Notes: a model not told the origin generated them from the letters alone. Positions 42,511 through 51,418 are shown, numbered from the stretch's first letter. The stretch: 64,000 bases of DNA from Pseudomonadota bacterium (GCA_022566895.1 JADFIA010000001.1:1-64000); one strand, 5' to 3'. Translations and numbers: made by a program.

Positions 42511-45050
42511 GTGCTAGCCGGGCCTTTTCCAACTTGCCGGTTAGTCTGCGCATTGCGCTGCGAGAGCTTCGGGGCGGCCTCAGTGGATTTCGGATTTTTC
42601 TGGCCTGCTTGATCTTGGGGGTTGCGGCGATCGCCGGCGTTGGCTCGCTGACCAAGGCCATCAATACGGGGCTCGAGGAAGAGGGTCGAATTCTCCTCGG
42701 TGGTGACGTTGGGGTGCGGATTCTGCGGCGCGCCGCGACCGCTGAAGAGCTGGCGTTTTTCGAGCAATCAGGCGAGGTCTCGCAGAGCGTGCGCCTTCGC
42801 GCCATGGGGCGGGCTGAGAAATCCGGCGAGCGGACGCTGGTCGAGGTCAAGGCCGTGGACGGACTTTACCCCCTTTACGGCGGCCTCGAATTGGTCCCGG
42901 CCATCGGGCGCAGTGAGGCCTTCGCAAACAAGAACAGCAGATGGGGAGCAGCGATCCCGGCAAATCTGGCCGACCGGCTTGAAGCCAACATTGGAGACCA
43001 GCTGCGGGTTGGCGATGTGTCGTTTGAAGTGAGAAGCATTCTCGAACGTGAGCCCGACCGCTCGAACGAAGGCATACAATGGGGTCCGACGGTGATGATC
43101 GATCTCGCGGCCCTGCCCCAAACCCATCTGATCCAGCCCGGAAGCATGGTCTTTTATCATTACAAGATACGTCTGGCGGGAGGGGCGGATATCGACAATT
43201 GGCTCAACGATCTAAATGAGGCCTTTCCGGAAGCCAACTGGCGGGTTCGTACCCGCAGGAACAGTGCGCCAGGTGTTCGCAACTTTGTTGACAGAATGGG
43301 TATGTTTCTGGCGCTGGTCGGTCTTTCGGCGCTGGTTGTTGGCGGGGTTGGGGTTGGCAATGCGGTGCGCGCCTATATGGACCAAAAGGTCGAGACCATC
43401 GCCACGTTTAAAATCCTCGGTGGGACTGGCGACATGATCTTCCGGATCTATTTATTGCAGGTCATGATCCTGGCCGTGGTTGGGGTGGTGGCGGGGCTCG
43501 GCGTTGGCGTGTTGGTGCCGCCTCTATTGGCCGGCTTCCTGTCCGAGCAAATCCCGGTGGCACCAAGATTTGAAGTGTTCCCGGAGCCCATCATCACAGC
43601 TGCCGTCTACGGATTTTTAATTACCCTCGCCTTTACCATCTGGCCGCTGGCCAAGGCGCGCGATCTGCCCGCTGCGCAATTGTTTCGGAGCCTCGTGGCG
43701 CCCGTAAGGAGGCTGCCCAGATGGCGCTACATTTTCATGGTCGCACTTTCTGGGCTGATCGTAGCCGGCCTTGCGGTGGGGCTATCCGATCTCAAACAAT
43801 TGGCCATTGGGTTCGTGATCGGTGCAGCGTTAAGTTTCCTGATTCTGCGTCTTGCAGGATGGCTAATCCAGGCCGTCGCGCGCCGTCTGCCACGGCCAAA
43901 AAAAGCGATCTTGAGAATGGCGCTGGCCAATCTTCACCGACCCGGGGCGGCGACCGGACCGGTGGTGCTGTCGATCGGCTTGGGCCTGACCCTGTTCGCA
44001 TCCATCGCGCTTGTTGAAGGGAATCTTTCGCAGCGTATCCAGGACCAGATTCCAGATCAAGCCCCAGCCTTTTTTATGATCGATATTCAAAAAAACCAGG
44101 TCGACAGCTTCAGGGCTATTTCGGCTGGACTTGAAGGACTGAATGAACTCCGGATCGTGCCATCGCTACGGGGCACAATCACCGAGATCGACGGTGTGCC
44201 GTCGGCGGAAGTAAAGGCGGCCCCCGAAGCGCGCTGGGTGATCAGCGGTGATCGCAATCTGACCTATAGCGAAACGATCCCACAAGGCAACAGCATCGTG
44301 GCCGGCGAATGGTGGCCCGCGGACTATTCGGGACCGCCCCTCGTATCCTTCTCGGCCGAGGAGGCGCGCGGGCTTGGAATCGAGGTCGGAGACTCGTTAA
44401 AGGTCAACATACTGGGCCGTGAGATCGAAGCCACGGTCGCCAATCTGCGAGAGTTGGAATGGGGTACGCTCAGTTTCAATTTTGTCGTCGTCTTTGCCCC
44501 GGGCACACTTGAAACCGCGCCCCACACCTATATGGCTTCCATCAAGATCGCGCCGGAAGAAGAACAAGCCGCGCACCGCGCGTTGACCGACGCCTTTCCC
44601 AATGTGACGGCGATCCGCATGAAGGAAATTCTGGATACAGTCAACGACATCCTGTCGCAAATTGCCGTAGCGGTGCGGGCCACAGCGGCGGTCGCCATTC
44701 TGGCCGGAATTTTCGTCCTTGCAGGCGCCTTGGCGGCTGGCCACCGGCACCGCATCTATGACGCCGTGGTGATGAAGGTTTTGGGGGCCGAAAGACGTGA
44801 TATTTTGAAGGCCTTTGTGTATGAATATGTCGGTCTGGGACTGATCACCGGTGTCGTTGCCCTAGGCCTTGGCTCATTTATCGGTCGTTTTGTGGTCACC
44901 AATGTGTTGGAGCTCAAGTTCGTCTTCTTGCCCTTGCCGATGATCTTAACGATTCTCTTGAGTATCGCGGTAACCGTCCTTTTCGGTCTATTGGGCACTT
45001 GGCAGGCGCTTGGCGCCAAGCCGAACCGCATATTAAGGCTCCATGACTGA
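42507..45050 (+). CDS. ybbP: FtsX/MacB-type ABC permease (YbbP-like)
   Basis: An 847-aa inner-membrane protein with ten predicted membrane segments. One is at the N-terminus (GFRIFLACLILGVAAIAGVGS), followed by a large periplasmic domain; three lie around residues 260-370; further segments lie in the middle; a second periplasmic domain follows; three close the C-terminus (AVRATAAVAILAGIFVLAG onward). The doubled FtsX domain is the YbbP layout. The start is GTG overlapping the ybbA stop. With YbbA it probably moves or releases an envelope component. Two hairpins follow before the BI-1 gene. Confidence 0.9.
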   Translation: MSASRAFSNLPVSLRIALRELRGGLSGFRIFLACLILGVAAIAGVGSLTKAINTGLEEEGRILLGGDVGVRILRRAATAEELAFFEQSGEVSQSVRLRAMGRAEKSGERTLVEVKAVDGLYPLYGGLELVPAIGRSEAFANKNSRWGAAIPANLADRLEANIGDQLRVGDVSFEVRSILEREPDRSNEGIQWGPTVMIDLAALPQTHLIQPGSMVFYHYKIRLAGGADIDNWLNDLNEAFPEANWRVRTRRNSAPGVRNFVDRMGMFLALVGLSALVVGGVGVGNAVRAYMDQKVETIATFKILGGTGDMIFRIYLLQVMILAVVGVVAGLGVGVLVPPLLAGFLSEQIPVAPRFEVFPEPIITAAVYGFLITLAFTIWPLAKARDLPAAQLFRSLVAPVRRLPRWRYIFMVALSGLIVAGLAVGLSDLKQLAIGFVIGAALSFLILRLAGWLIQAVARRLPRPKKAILRMALANLHRPGAATGPVVLSIGLGLTLFASIALVEGNLSQRIQDQIPDQAPAFFMIDIQKNQVDSFRAISAGLEGLNELRIVPSLRGTITEIDGVPSAEVKAAPEARWVISGDRNLTYSETIPQGNSIVAGEWWPADYSGPPLVSFSAEEARGLGIEVGDSLKVNILGREIEATVANLRELEWGTLSFNFVVVFAPGTLETAPHTYMASIKIAPEEEQAAHRALTDAFPNVTAIRMKEILDTVNDILSQIAVAVRATAAVAILAGIFVLAGALAAGHRHRIYDAVVMKVLGAERRDILKAFVYEYVGLGLITGVVALGLGSFIGRFVVTNVLELKFVFLPLPMILTILLSIAVTVLFGLLGTWQALGAKPNRILRLHD

Positions 45051-45061
45051 TCAAATTCACC

Positions 45062-45089
45062 AGATTTAGGTTGAACCCAACCGAAATCT
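45062..45089 (+). other. Imperfect hairpin A before the BI-1 gene
   Basis: AGATTT/AAATCT and GGTTG/CAACC pair around the loop AACC with one A-G mismatch between the two stem parts. There is no T tract. It begins 11 bp after the permease stop. Confidence 0.4.
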
Positions 45090-45093
45090 CGCC

Positions 45094-45112
45094 AATATCT
45101 GGTGCAGATATT
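45094..45112 (+). other. Hairpin B before the BI-1 gene
   Basis: A perfect 7-bp stem AATATCT/AGATATT with loop GGTGC follows hairpin A by 4 bp and lies 28 bp before the BI-1 start codon. It may form part of a leader structure or a weak processing site. Confidence 0.4.
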
Positions 45113-45140
45113 TACGCAAATATTAAGGGATTGCTTGAAA

Positions 45141-45896
45141 ATGGTTGAGAAACTGGAACCGCACGCCGCTAGACCTCTTGGAGAGACAGGAGTCGTTGCG
45201 CCCGTTGATGAGGGTCTTCGGACCTATATGCTGCGTGTCTATAACTATATGGCATCCGGTGTTTTATTGACCGGCATTATGGCCATGTTGACCTTTGAAT
45301 CGCCGGCCGTCGCATCGCTGCTTTTTCAAATCACCCCCGACGGCCAATACATTACCGGCTATACTGGGCTCGGTTGGGTGGTTGCCTTTTCACCGCTTAT
45401 TTTTGTTTTCGCGATGTCGTTTGGTGCTCATCGGATGCGGGCCAGCACATTGCAAGGTATGTTTTGGGCCTTTGCAGCGGTTATGGGCCTGTCACTGTCC
45501 TCAGTCCTGTTCATATACACCGGCGTCAGCGTCACGCGGATTTTCTTTATCACCGCCGCAGCCTTTGGCACACTGAGCCTTTGGGGTTATACGACCAAGA
45601 AGGATCTGTCGGGATGGGGATCCTTCCTGATCATGGGCGTCTTCGGCATTTTGATTGCCATGGTCGTGAACTGGTTCCTGGCTTCGCCGGCCATCGATTA
45701 CGGCATCTCGATCCTCGGCGTTCTGATCTTCGCAGGATTGACGGCCTACGACACCCAGAAGATCAAACGTATGTATTACGAGGGTGACAGCCACGAAATG
45801 GCTTCTAAAAAGGCGATCATGGGTGCTCTGAGGCTGTATCTTGATTTCATCAATATGTTCCTCTTTATGCTGCGCTTGTTCGGTGGCCGCCGCTAG
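45141..45896 (+). CDS. Bax inhibitor-1/YccA family membrane protein
   Basis: A 251-aa inner-membrane protein with seven hydrophobic segments from about residue 30. It carries LRTYMLRVYNYMASGVLLTGI and the C-terminal conserved AGLTAYDTQKIKRMYY and ALRLYLDFINMFLFMLRLFGGRR, including the family's acidic pair (YDTQ and LDF). Members leak calcium or protons, or bind the FtsH protease. The ATG at 45141 is preferred over the track start at 45102, with AAGGGA upstream. A strong terminator follows. Confidence 0.94.
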   Translation: MVEKLEPHAARPLGETGVVAPVDEGLRTYMLRVYNYMASGVLLTGIMAMLTFESPAVASLLFQITPDGQYITGYTGLGWVVAFSPLIFVFAMSFGAHRMRASTLQGMFWAFAAVMGLSLSSVLFIYTGVSVTRIFFITAAAFGTLSLWGYTTKKDLSGWGSFLIMGVFGILIAMVVNWFLASPAIDYGISILGVLIFAGLTAYDTQKIKRMYYEGDSHEMASKKAIMGALRLYLDFINMFLFMLRLFGGRR

Positions 45897-45920
45897 TACA
45901 GAAAAATATTCAGGCATAAG

Positions 45921-45947
45921 GGCCCGGTCGGTAACGACCGGGCCTTT
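45921..45947 (+). terminator. Intrinsic terminator after the BI-1 gene
   Basis: A perfect 10-bp stem GGCCCGGTCG/CGACCGGGCC with loop GTAA is followed by TTTAATTT, 24 bp beyond the stop codon. Confidence 0.85.
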
Positions 45948-45959
45948 AATTTCGGGTTT

Positions 45960-46316
45960 CTAGTTTACGACTTTAAGAAGCTTGGCCCTGAATGGCCGCA
46001 GGACCTGCGGCAGGCTATGCCCTCGCTTCATGATCTGGCCGTCGCGGCCAAGGACCAAGAACGCCCCTTGCTGTCTGGCCCGGGTAGGCTCCTTGACGAT
46101 ACGGTAGACCGGCACTTCCGAGGCGCGGCGAAAAACCGCAAAGACGGCCCGGTCGGGCCGCATGGCGATCGCATAATCGCGCCACAGACCGGCCGCCACC
46201 ATGAGGCCATAGATATTCAGAATTTCGGACAGCTCAAAACGGTTGAAACAGACCTGCTCAGGCCAGCTTTTCCGGCGCTTTTGAGGAAATTCAACGATCG
46301 ATCCTAACTTCGTCAT
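45960..46316 (-). CDS. DUF2794 family protein
   Basis: A 118-aa soluble protein of unknown function. The family pattern is clear: VCFNRFELSEILNIYGLMVAAGLWRDYAI, DRAVFAVFRRASEVPVYRIVK and GQIMKRGHSLPQVLRPF. The family is, as far as I know, confined to alphaproteobacteria, which supports the taxonomic call. It is monocistronic, convergent with the BI-1 gene and separated from it by that gene's terminator. No ligand or enzymatic motif is visible. Confidence 0.9.
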   Translation of the reverse strand: MTKLGSIVEFPQKRRKSWPEQVCFNRFELSEILNIYGLMVAAGLWRDYAIAMRPDRAVFAVFRRASEVPVYRIVKEPTRARQQGAFLVLGRDGQIMKRGHSLPQVLRPFRAKLLKVVN

Positions 46317-46479
46317 GGCGCTTCATACTGACGTAACGAAAAAATCATGGCAAGTGCGAAGGTTTTTCGCCTTGGTTGGCGTATAGTGATTCAAAGGCCG
46401 GCGAGACAACAATTGAAGGCAAGAGTCCGTCGGGGTAATGGGATTGGATGGTGAGAGTTACTCTGGGGAGGTGGAAGAT

Positions 46480-47130
46480 ATGACTGTAATGATAAAACAC
46501 AGAGCTGTTACGGCCTTGGCACTTCTGGCTACGGTTAGCCTGGGTGGCCAGTCGGCCGTGGCCGCAGAAGCCACCGAGGCACGGGATCTGGATACCTTCA
46601 CGCGCATCGTTATCAAAGGTGCGCTCGATATTTCGATCGTTGCCGGCGAAAAGCAACAGTTGGTCGAGATAACAACTGAGAGCCGTTATCTGGCGCGGGT
46701 CGAGACCGAAGTTGATGGTGACACTCTGATCATCTCCCAAAAGGGGAGAAGGTGGCGCGACCTCGATGTCGAGATCGAGATTTCAATGGTCGCATTGAAC
46801 GGATTCGTGATCGACGGTGCCGCGGACGTCGAAATTAGCGGCGTTGATTCCGAAGAATTCGAGCTGATCGTCAACGGAGCCGGAGATATCGATATCGAGG
46901 GCGTTTGCGGCAGCGCGCACTTCGAAATCAATGGCGCCGCGGATTTAGATGCCAGTGAGTTGAAGTGCAAGGCGGTTGAGGTCGAGATTAACGGTGCCGG
47001 TGACGCTGATGTATACGCTTCGGAATCGATAGTCGCTTTCATAAATGGCGTCGGCGATATCGAGGTTTACGGCAACCCGAGTAGCGTCAGACCGCGCATT
47101 CGGGGCTTCGGCAGCTTCGAAATCAAGTAG
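46480..47130 (+). CDS. GIN-domain (DUF2807) secreted protein, paralog 1
   Basis: A 216-aa exported protein with a signal peptide ending near AVAAE. The mature part is a beta-solenoid of the putative auto-transporter adhesin head GIN type. Its rungs repeat a G-x-G/A-D motif (DGAADVEI, NGAGDIDI, NGAADLDA, NGAGDADV, NGVGDIEV). One Cys pair (EGVCG and ELKCK) may form a disulfide. GGAGG lies 8 nt before the ATG at 46480. It is followed 130 bp later by a paralog. Function is unknown for this family; binding or structural roles in the envelope are guesses. Confidence 0.83.
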   Translation: MTVMIKHRAVTALALLATVSLGGQSAVAAEATEARDLDTFTRIVIKGALDISIVAGEKQQLVEITTESRYLARVETEVDGDTLIISQKGRRWRDLDVEIEISMVALNGFVIDGAADVEISGVDSEEFELIVNGAGDIDIEGVCGSAHFEINGAADLDASELKCKAVEVEINGAGDADVYASESIVAFINGVGDIEVYGNPSSVRPRIRGFGSFEIK

Positions 47131-47260
47131 CAGCACACTAAGAAGTTAGGGTCGGGGCCTTAGGCGGAGATCACATTCACCAAGGCCTCAATCTTTTTTG
47201 GCCAGACTTCCGGGGAAGTTTTGGTCAAGACCTGCAGCCAAGAAAAGAGAGGAAATCGAC

Positions 47261-47914
47261 ATGAGATTATGGCGAGGAATTACACGAACCACGGTGGCCG
47301 TTGGATTTTTGATTGCCGGTGCGGCGATGGCTGCGGAGAGTACGCAGACGTTTGACGTCAAAGGCTTTACAGGGATTGAGGTGGACGGCCATGTGGGGCT
47401 CGATGTGAGCGTCGGCGAAAAATTTGCCGTCAAGGTCTCGGGACGCGAGGCCGACATGGAAAGGCTGCGGGTCGAAGTGCGCGATGGCGTTTTGCACATT
47501 TATAAGGAACGCCGCAAGCGCGGTTCACGGCGCCAAGGTTCGAGGGAACTTCATGCGACCATCGCTCTGCCGAAACTCAACAGCGTCGATATCGACGGGA
47601 TGTCGGACGCCAAGATCAAAAATATCGATAGCGATAACTTTTCATTGTCCGTCGATGGTCACGGCGAACTGATCTTGTCCGGGAAATGCGGAACCTCGGT
47701 GATCGATATCGATGGTCACGCTGAAATCGAAGGTCGCGAATTTAGATGCAAGAACGTGAGTCTGAAAGTAAACGGTCATGGCGAAATCGAACTCTACGCC
47801 AGCGAGACCCTAGCGGTTGACATTAGCGGACATGGCGACGTCGAAATTTACGGCAACCCCCGCATTTCAAAATTCCGCCAAAGCGGCATGGGGCAATTCG
47901 AAATCAAGGATTAA
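47261..47914 (+). CDS. GIN-domain (DUF2807) secreted protein, paralog 2 with histidine ladder
   Basis: A 217-aa exported protein with a signal peptide ending near AAMAAES, similar in order to paralog 1. The rungs read DGHVGLDV, DGMSDAKI, DGHGELIL, DGHAEIEG, NGHGEIEL and SGHGDVEI, so His stands where paralog 1 has Ala or Val. The conserved Cys pair (SGKCG, EFRCK) is kept. A basic patch KERRKRGSRRQGSR lies before the solenoid rungs. AGAGAGGAAAT precedes the ATG at 47261. The two genes are a tandem duplication that has diverged on one solenoid face. Confidence 0.83.
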   Translation: MRLWRGITRTTVAVGFLIAGAAMAAESTQTFDVKGFTGIEVDGHVGLDVSVGEKFAVKVSGREADMERLRVEVRDGVLHIYKERRKRGSRRQGSRELHATIALPKLNSVDIDGMSDAKIKNIDSDNFSLSVDGHGELILSGKCGTSVIDIDGHAEIEGREFRCKNVSLKVNGHGEIELYASETLAVDISGHGDVEIYGNPRISKFRQSGMGQFEIKD

Positions 47915-47958
47915 ACCCGATCAACTGAATCGAAGTCGGGACCAGCACCTCGGGCGGA

Positions 47959-48621
47959 TCAAATCTTGACTGCGAGCGTCAGACCATCGCCGACCGGGAT
48001 TATGGACACGAAGGCCCGCTCCTCAGCTGCCATTTGTATGTTGAACCGTCGGATGGCCTCGGTATCGTCGTTTTTGACCTCCGGATCGATAACGCTCCCG
48101 CCCCACAAGACATTATCGATCAGGACAAGGCCGCCGGGCCTGAGAAGACCCATCGCCGCATCAAAGTAGGCGGGCATGCCTGTCTTGTCGGCGTCGATAA
48201 ACATCATATCCAATTGGCCCGCCAAATCGGTTTCGGCCAGCGCGCCGAGTGTTTCCTTGGCATCGCCAATCATGAGATCGACCTTATGGTCGACTCCCGC
48301 CTGTTGCCAGTATTTCTCGGCAATCGAGGTCCATTCCTCGCTGATGTCGAGGGCGAAGACCTTGCCGTCATCGGGCAGCGAGAGGGCCGCGGCCAGGGCG
48401 CTATATCCAGTGAAGGTGCCGACCTCCAGATAGGTTCTGGCGCCGGTCGCCCGGATCAGGGTCTGCATGAAGCGGCCCTGAACCCAGCCGATCTGCATTA
48501 CGCTGATCCCGCCAAGTGCTACGGTCTCCCGGCGCAATGCTTGGAGCAGCTCAGGTTCTTGAGGCTGATGGTCTTCCAGATAGTCGGCCAAAGCCCTGGT
48601 CAGATGAATATCGCGACCCAT
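47959..48621 (-). CDS. O-methyltransferase family 3 (CCoAMT-like)
   Basis: A 220-aa SAM-dependent O-methyltransferase. It has YLEVGTFTGYSALAAALSL (motif I), VFALDISEEWTSIAEKYW, the metal Asp in MMFIDADKTGMPAYFDAAM and GGLVLIDNVLWGGSV with DNV for metal ligation, as in caffeoyl-CoA and catechol methyltransferases. The start at 48621 (GGAGG upstream) removes a long low-similarity extension in the track. Bacterial substrates in this family vary (catechols, flavonoids, small metabolites). It diverges from a GST gene across a region with a long inverted repeat. Confidence 0.9.
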   Translation of the reverse strand: MGRDIHLTRALADYLEDHQPQEPELLQALRRETVALGGISVMQIGWVQGRFMQTLIRATGARTYLEVGTFTGYSALAAALSLPDDGKVFALDISEEWTSIAEKYWQQAGVDHKVDLMIGDAKETLGALAETDLAGQLDMMFIDADKTGMPAYFDAAMGLLRPGGLVLIDNVLWGGSVIDPEVKNDDTEAIRRFNIQMAAEERAFVSIIPVGDGLTLAVKI

Positions 48622-48927
48622 TACGCACCTCCATCCGGCAAATCTAGCCGCCCACGGTGAAAAGTCTATCCTTGTCACAGAATCGCCCAGATTCGGGCTC
48701 ACTTGCGCCCTAAAGTTGACTGAAGGTTTGATGGTTGGCCTCGTCAAGCCCAAGCGCCGGGGTGGGAAACTTACCCCCCTTTGATTGCCCCCCTCGATTC
48801 CCACCCCGGCGCTGGGTGCTTCCTGAAAAGACAAACTCTTGAATTCGCATTCGTCGGCCCAGAATCATCTGGCAAGGGCGCGACATTTGCGTCACTTTCT
48901 TTTTGAGCAAACAGGGTGATCTTCCAG
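48622..48927. other. 306-bp divergent intergenic region with a long inverted repeat
   Basis: The region separates the O-methyltransferase and GST genes and should hold both promoters. Its main structure is a perfect 16-bp inverted repeat (listed separately). No convincing open frame, RNA gene or clear promoter hexamer pair was found. Confidence 0.6.
48753..48813. repeat. Perfect 16-bp inverted repeat with 29-nt spacer
   Basis: AGCGCCGGGGTGGGAA (48753-48768) is matched exactly by TTCCCACCCCGGCGCT (48798-48813). The spacer contains two C6 runs, each with a T nearby. No T tract follows on either strand, so it is not a standard terminator. I saw no second copy elsewhere in the window. Confidence 0.85.
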
Positions 48928-49632
48928 ATGCGATTGTTCGAACTTGCAGCCGAAGACCGGGAAATCAGGTTCAGTCCCTTTGTCTGGCGCACCAAGCTGG
49001 CGCTGGCCCATAAAGAGTTGGACTACGAGGCTGTGCCTGTCGGGTTTCTGGAAAAGGAGGCCTTTGCGTCCTCTGGATCGCGAACCGTGCCGGTGCTTGA
49101 GGATAATGGCCGGTGGATCGCCCAGTCCTGGGACATTGCCTGCTATCTTGAGGATCGATACAACGATCGCCCGAGCTTGTTTGGTTCGGCTGAGGGTCGG
49201 GCCCTGTGCCGCCATTTGGTCAATACGATTGATATCACCCTTCTGCCGCGGGTCTTTTTGCTGATTGTGGCCGATATCCCTAAGATTCTGAGCGACGCTG
49301 ACGCTGCTTATTTTCGCAAAACCCGCGAGGCGCGAATCGGTTCGCCGCTCGACTCAACCATCGAAAGACGGCCGCGCAATATCGAAAGACTGGCCAAGCT
49401 TTTGGTGCCCTTCGAGCGTACATTTTCAGAGCAACCATTTATCTGCGGAGAAAGGCCGGCCTACGGCGACTATGCTCTTTTCGGTCTGTTTCAGTGGGCC
49501 CGCCTGGTAAGCCCGGTCAAGGTCCTGCCCGAACAAACGATGTTGAGAGAATGGTATCAGCGCATGATAGGTCTATACGATGGCCTGGCGGAGCAGGCCA
49601 AAGGGTTCAGGGACATCAAGCCAGGGAAATGA
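48928..49632 (+). CDS. Glutathione S-transferase family protein
   Basis: A 234-aa cytosolic GST fold. The N-terminal thioredoxin-like domain has FSPFVWRTKLALAHKELDYEAVPVGF, the cis-Pro site SRTVPVLED and the SQSW-like AQSWDIACYLEDRY. The C-terminal helical domain follows, with CGERPAYGDYALFGLFQW. It most resembles the beta-etherase/GST-like group of alphaproteobacteria. The ATG at 48928 is preferred. A track ORF starts 12 bp earlier at GTG. Substrate unknown; glutathione conjugation or reduction of small electrophiles is likely. Confidence 0.85.
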   Translation: MRLFELAAEDREIRFSPFVWRTKLALAHKELDYEAVPVGFLEKEAFASSGSRTVPVLEDNGRWIAQSWDIACYLEDRYNDRPSLFGSAEGRALCRHLVNTIDITLLPRVFLLIVADIPKILSDADAAYFRKTREARIGSPLDSTIERRPRNIERLAKLLVPFERTFSEQPFICGERPAYGDYALFGLFQWARLVSPVKVLPEQTMLREWYQRMIGLYDGLAEQAKGFRDIKPGK

Positions 49633-49709
49633 ATCCTTGAACCGCGGCCAGTGATTTTTTATTTACTTTGACGGCGCGTTGTTATTGCCCTCGGGAAGGA
49701 GTCCGCCAA

Positions 49710-50681
49710 ATGCCGGCCACCCTCGAAGCCAAATCTCTGGTCAAACATTTTGGTGATTTTGTTGCGGTTGAAAATATCTCCTTCAAATTGAAACAAGGGG
49801 AGGTTCTCGGCTTTCTTGGACCCAATGGCGCCGGCAAGACGACGACGATGAAAATGCTGACCGGCTTTCTCGCCCCGACATCGGGCACCGCCTGGGTCAA
49901 CGGGTTCGACATTGGGGAGGCGCCGATCGAGGCCAAACAAAGGATTGGCTATCTTCCCGAAGGGGCACCCATATACGGTGACATGACGCCTTTGGGGTTC
50001 TTGCGCTTTGTCGCCGAGGTCCGCAGGTTCGAAGGGCCGGAAAGGGACGCCGCGGTGGCCAAGGCCGTCGCCACCTTGCATTTGGAGGGCGTTCTCGAGC
50101 AGACGATTGAGACTCTATCGAAAGGCTTTCAGCGCCGGGTCGGATTGGCACAAGCGATTCTTCACGATCCCGAAATTCTGATCCTCGACGAGCCAACCGA
50201 CGGTCTCGATCCAAACCAAAAGCACGAAGTTCGTGATTTGATCCGGAAGATCTCGGCCAACAAAGTCATCGTCATCTCGACCCACATTCTCGAAGAGGTG
50301 GAAGCTGTTTGCACGCGCGCCATGATTATCGATCGGGGCAAGGTGGTGGCAGACGAAACACCGCAGCAGCTCAAGCGGCGCTCGGCTTACCACAATGCGG
50401 TCAAGCTGAGCCTTGAATCGGTCGATCCGCAATCGGTCATACGGGCCTTGGAAGCGGCAAGCGGGGTCCAGCGGGTTGAGGCTCACGACACGGCTGGGCG
50501 CCTGGAGATAACTGCCTTCCCGATGCAGGGTCGGTCAATACTGGATGAGGTGAGAGGGGTCGTCCAGGCGGCGGGTTTGCAAATCCTCGAACTCTCTGTG
50601 GAATCGGGGCGTCTTAAAGACGTATTCCGCGAGCTGACACATTCGGATACCGGAGCGGGCTCGGAAGGTTCGGATCGATGA
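49710..50681 (+). CDS. ABC transporter ATP-binding protein (GldA-like)
   Basis: A 323-aa ATPase with Walker A GFLGPNGAGKTTTM, signature LSKGFQRRVGLAQAI, Walker B LILDEPTDGLD and VIVISTHILEEVEAV. The signature is LSKGF rather than LSGGQ, as in the GldA/CcmA-like ABC-2 ATPases. AAGGAG precedes the ATG at 49710. The stop overlaps the permease start as ATGA. It is the first of four coupled genes: ATPase, ABC-2 permease, GldG-like auxiliary protein and DUF4340 protein. Bacteroidetes GldAFG serves gliding; proteobacterial forms have no settled function. Confidence 0.9.
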   Translation: MPATLEAKSLVKHFGDFVAVENISFKLKQGEVLGFLGPNGAGKTTTMKMLTGFLAPTSGTAWVNGFDIGEAPIEAKQRIGYLPEGAPIYGDMTPLGFLRFVAEVRRFEGPERDAAVAKAVATLHLEGVLEQTIETLSKGFQRRVGLAQAILHDPEILILDEPTDGLDPNQKHEVRDLIRKISANKVIVISTHILEEVEAVCTRAMIIDRGKVVADETPQQLKRRSAYHNAVKLSLESVDPQSVIRALEAASGVQRVEAHDTAGRLEITAFPMQGRSILDEVRGVVQAAGLQILELSVESGRLKDVFRELTHSDTGAGSEGSDR

Positions 50682-51415
50682 GTGGGGTCCTAAGTATTTT
50701 CCGGCGCGAGTTCGGGAGTTATTTCGTGACCCCCGTGGCGGTCGTATTTATTGTCATCTTTCTTATGCTGGCCGGCATTTTCACCTTCTATATTGGCCAG
50801 TTCTACGAACGCGAACAGGCTGATTTGCAAAGCTTTTTCGTCTATCACCCCTGGCTCTATTTGTTTCTTGTGCCGGCGATATCGATGCGCCTGTGGGCCG
50901 AGGAACGCAAGACCGGGACGCTCGAGTTAATCCTTACGCTACCCCTGCCGCTGTGGGCCATTGTCGTAGGCAAGTTTCTGGCCGCTTGGGCTTTTACCGG
51001 GGTTGCTTTGGCACTGACCTTTCCGATCTGGATCACCGTTAATTATCTGGGCCAGCCCGATAATGGCGTGATCGTCGCGAGTTATATGGGTAGCTTTTTG
51101 ATGGCCGGAGGCTATCTCGCGGTTGGGGCTGCGATCTCGGCGACGACAAAAAACCAGATCATCGCCTTCGTGGTTACGGCTTCGGTCTGTTTTTTGTTTT
51201 TGGTCGCGGGACTGCCGATCGTGCTTGACTTCTTCGAGGAATGGGCCGGGACGACGATTTTGGAGACGATCGCCGGGTTTAGCTTCCTGTCCCATTTCGA
51301 TTCCGTCCGTGAGGGCCTTATCGATTTTCGCGATCTGGTATTTTTCGCCAGCTTCATCGGTTTCTGGCTGTTCGTGAATCTGATCATCGTCGAATCCAAT
51401 CGGGAGGCGGGCTGA
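50678..51415 (+). CDS. ABC-2 type permease (GldF-like)
   Basis: A 245-aa inner-membrane permease with six hydrophobic segments. It starts IFRREFGSYFVTPVAVVFIVIFLMLAGIFTF and has the family stretch PWLYLFLVPAISMRLWAEERKTGTLELILTLP, where the amphipathic helix meets the ATPase. The gene overlaps the ATPase gene by 4 bp and ends 3 bp before the GldG-like gene. It is the membrane partner of that ATPase. The solute is unknown. Confidence 0.92.
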   Translation: MSGVLSIFRREFGSYFVTPVAVVFIVIFLMLAGIFTFYIGQFYEREQADLQSFFVYHPWLYLFLVPAISMRLWAEERKTGTLELILTLPLPLWAIVVGKFLAAWAFTGVALALTFPIWITVNYLGQPDNGVIVASYMGSFLMAGGYLAVGAAISATTKNQIIAFVVTASVCFLFLVAGLPIVLDFFEEWAGTTILETIAGFSFLSHFDSVREGLIDFRDLVFFASFIGFWLFVNLIIVESNREAG

Positions 51416-51418
51416 GCC

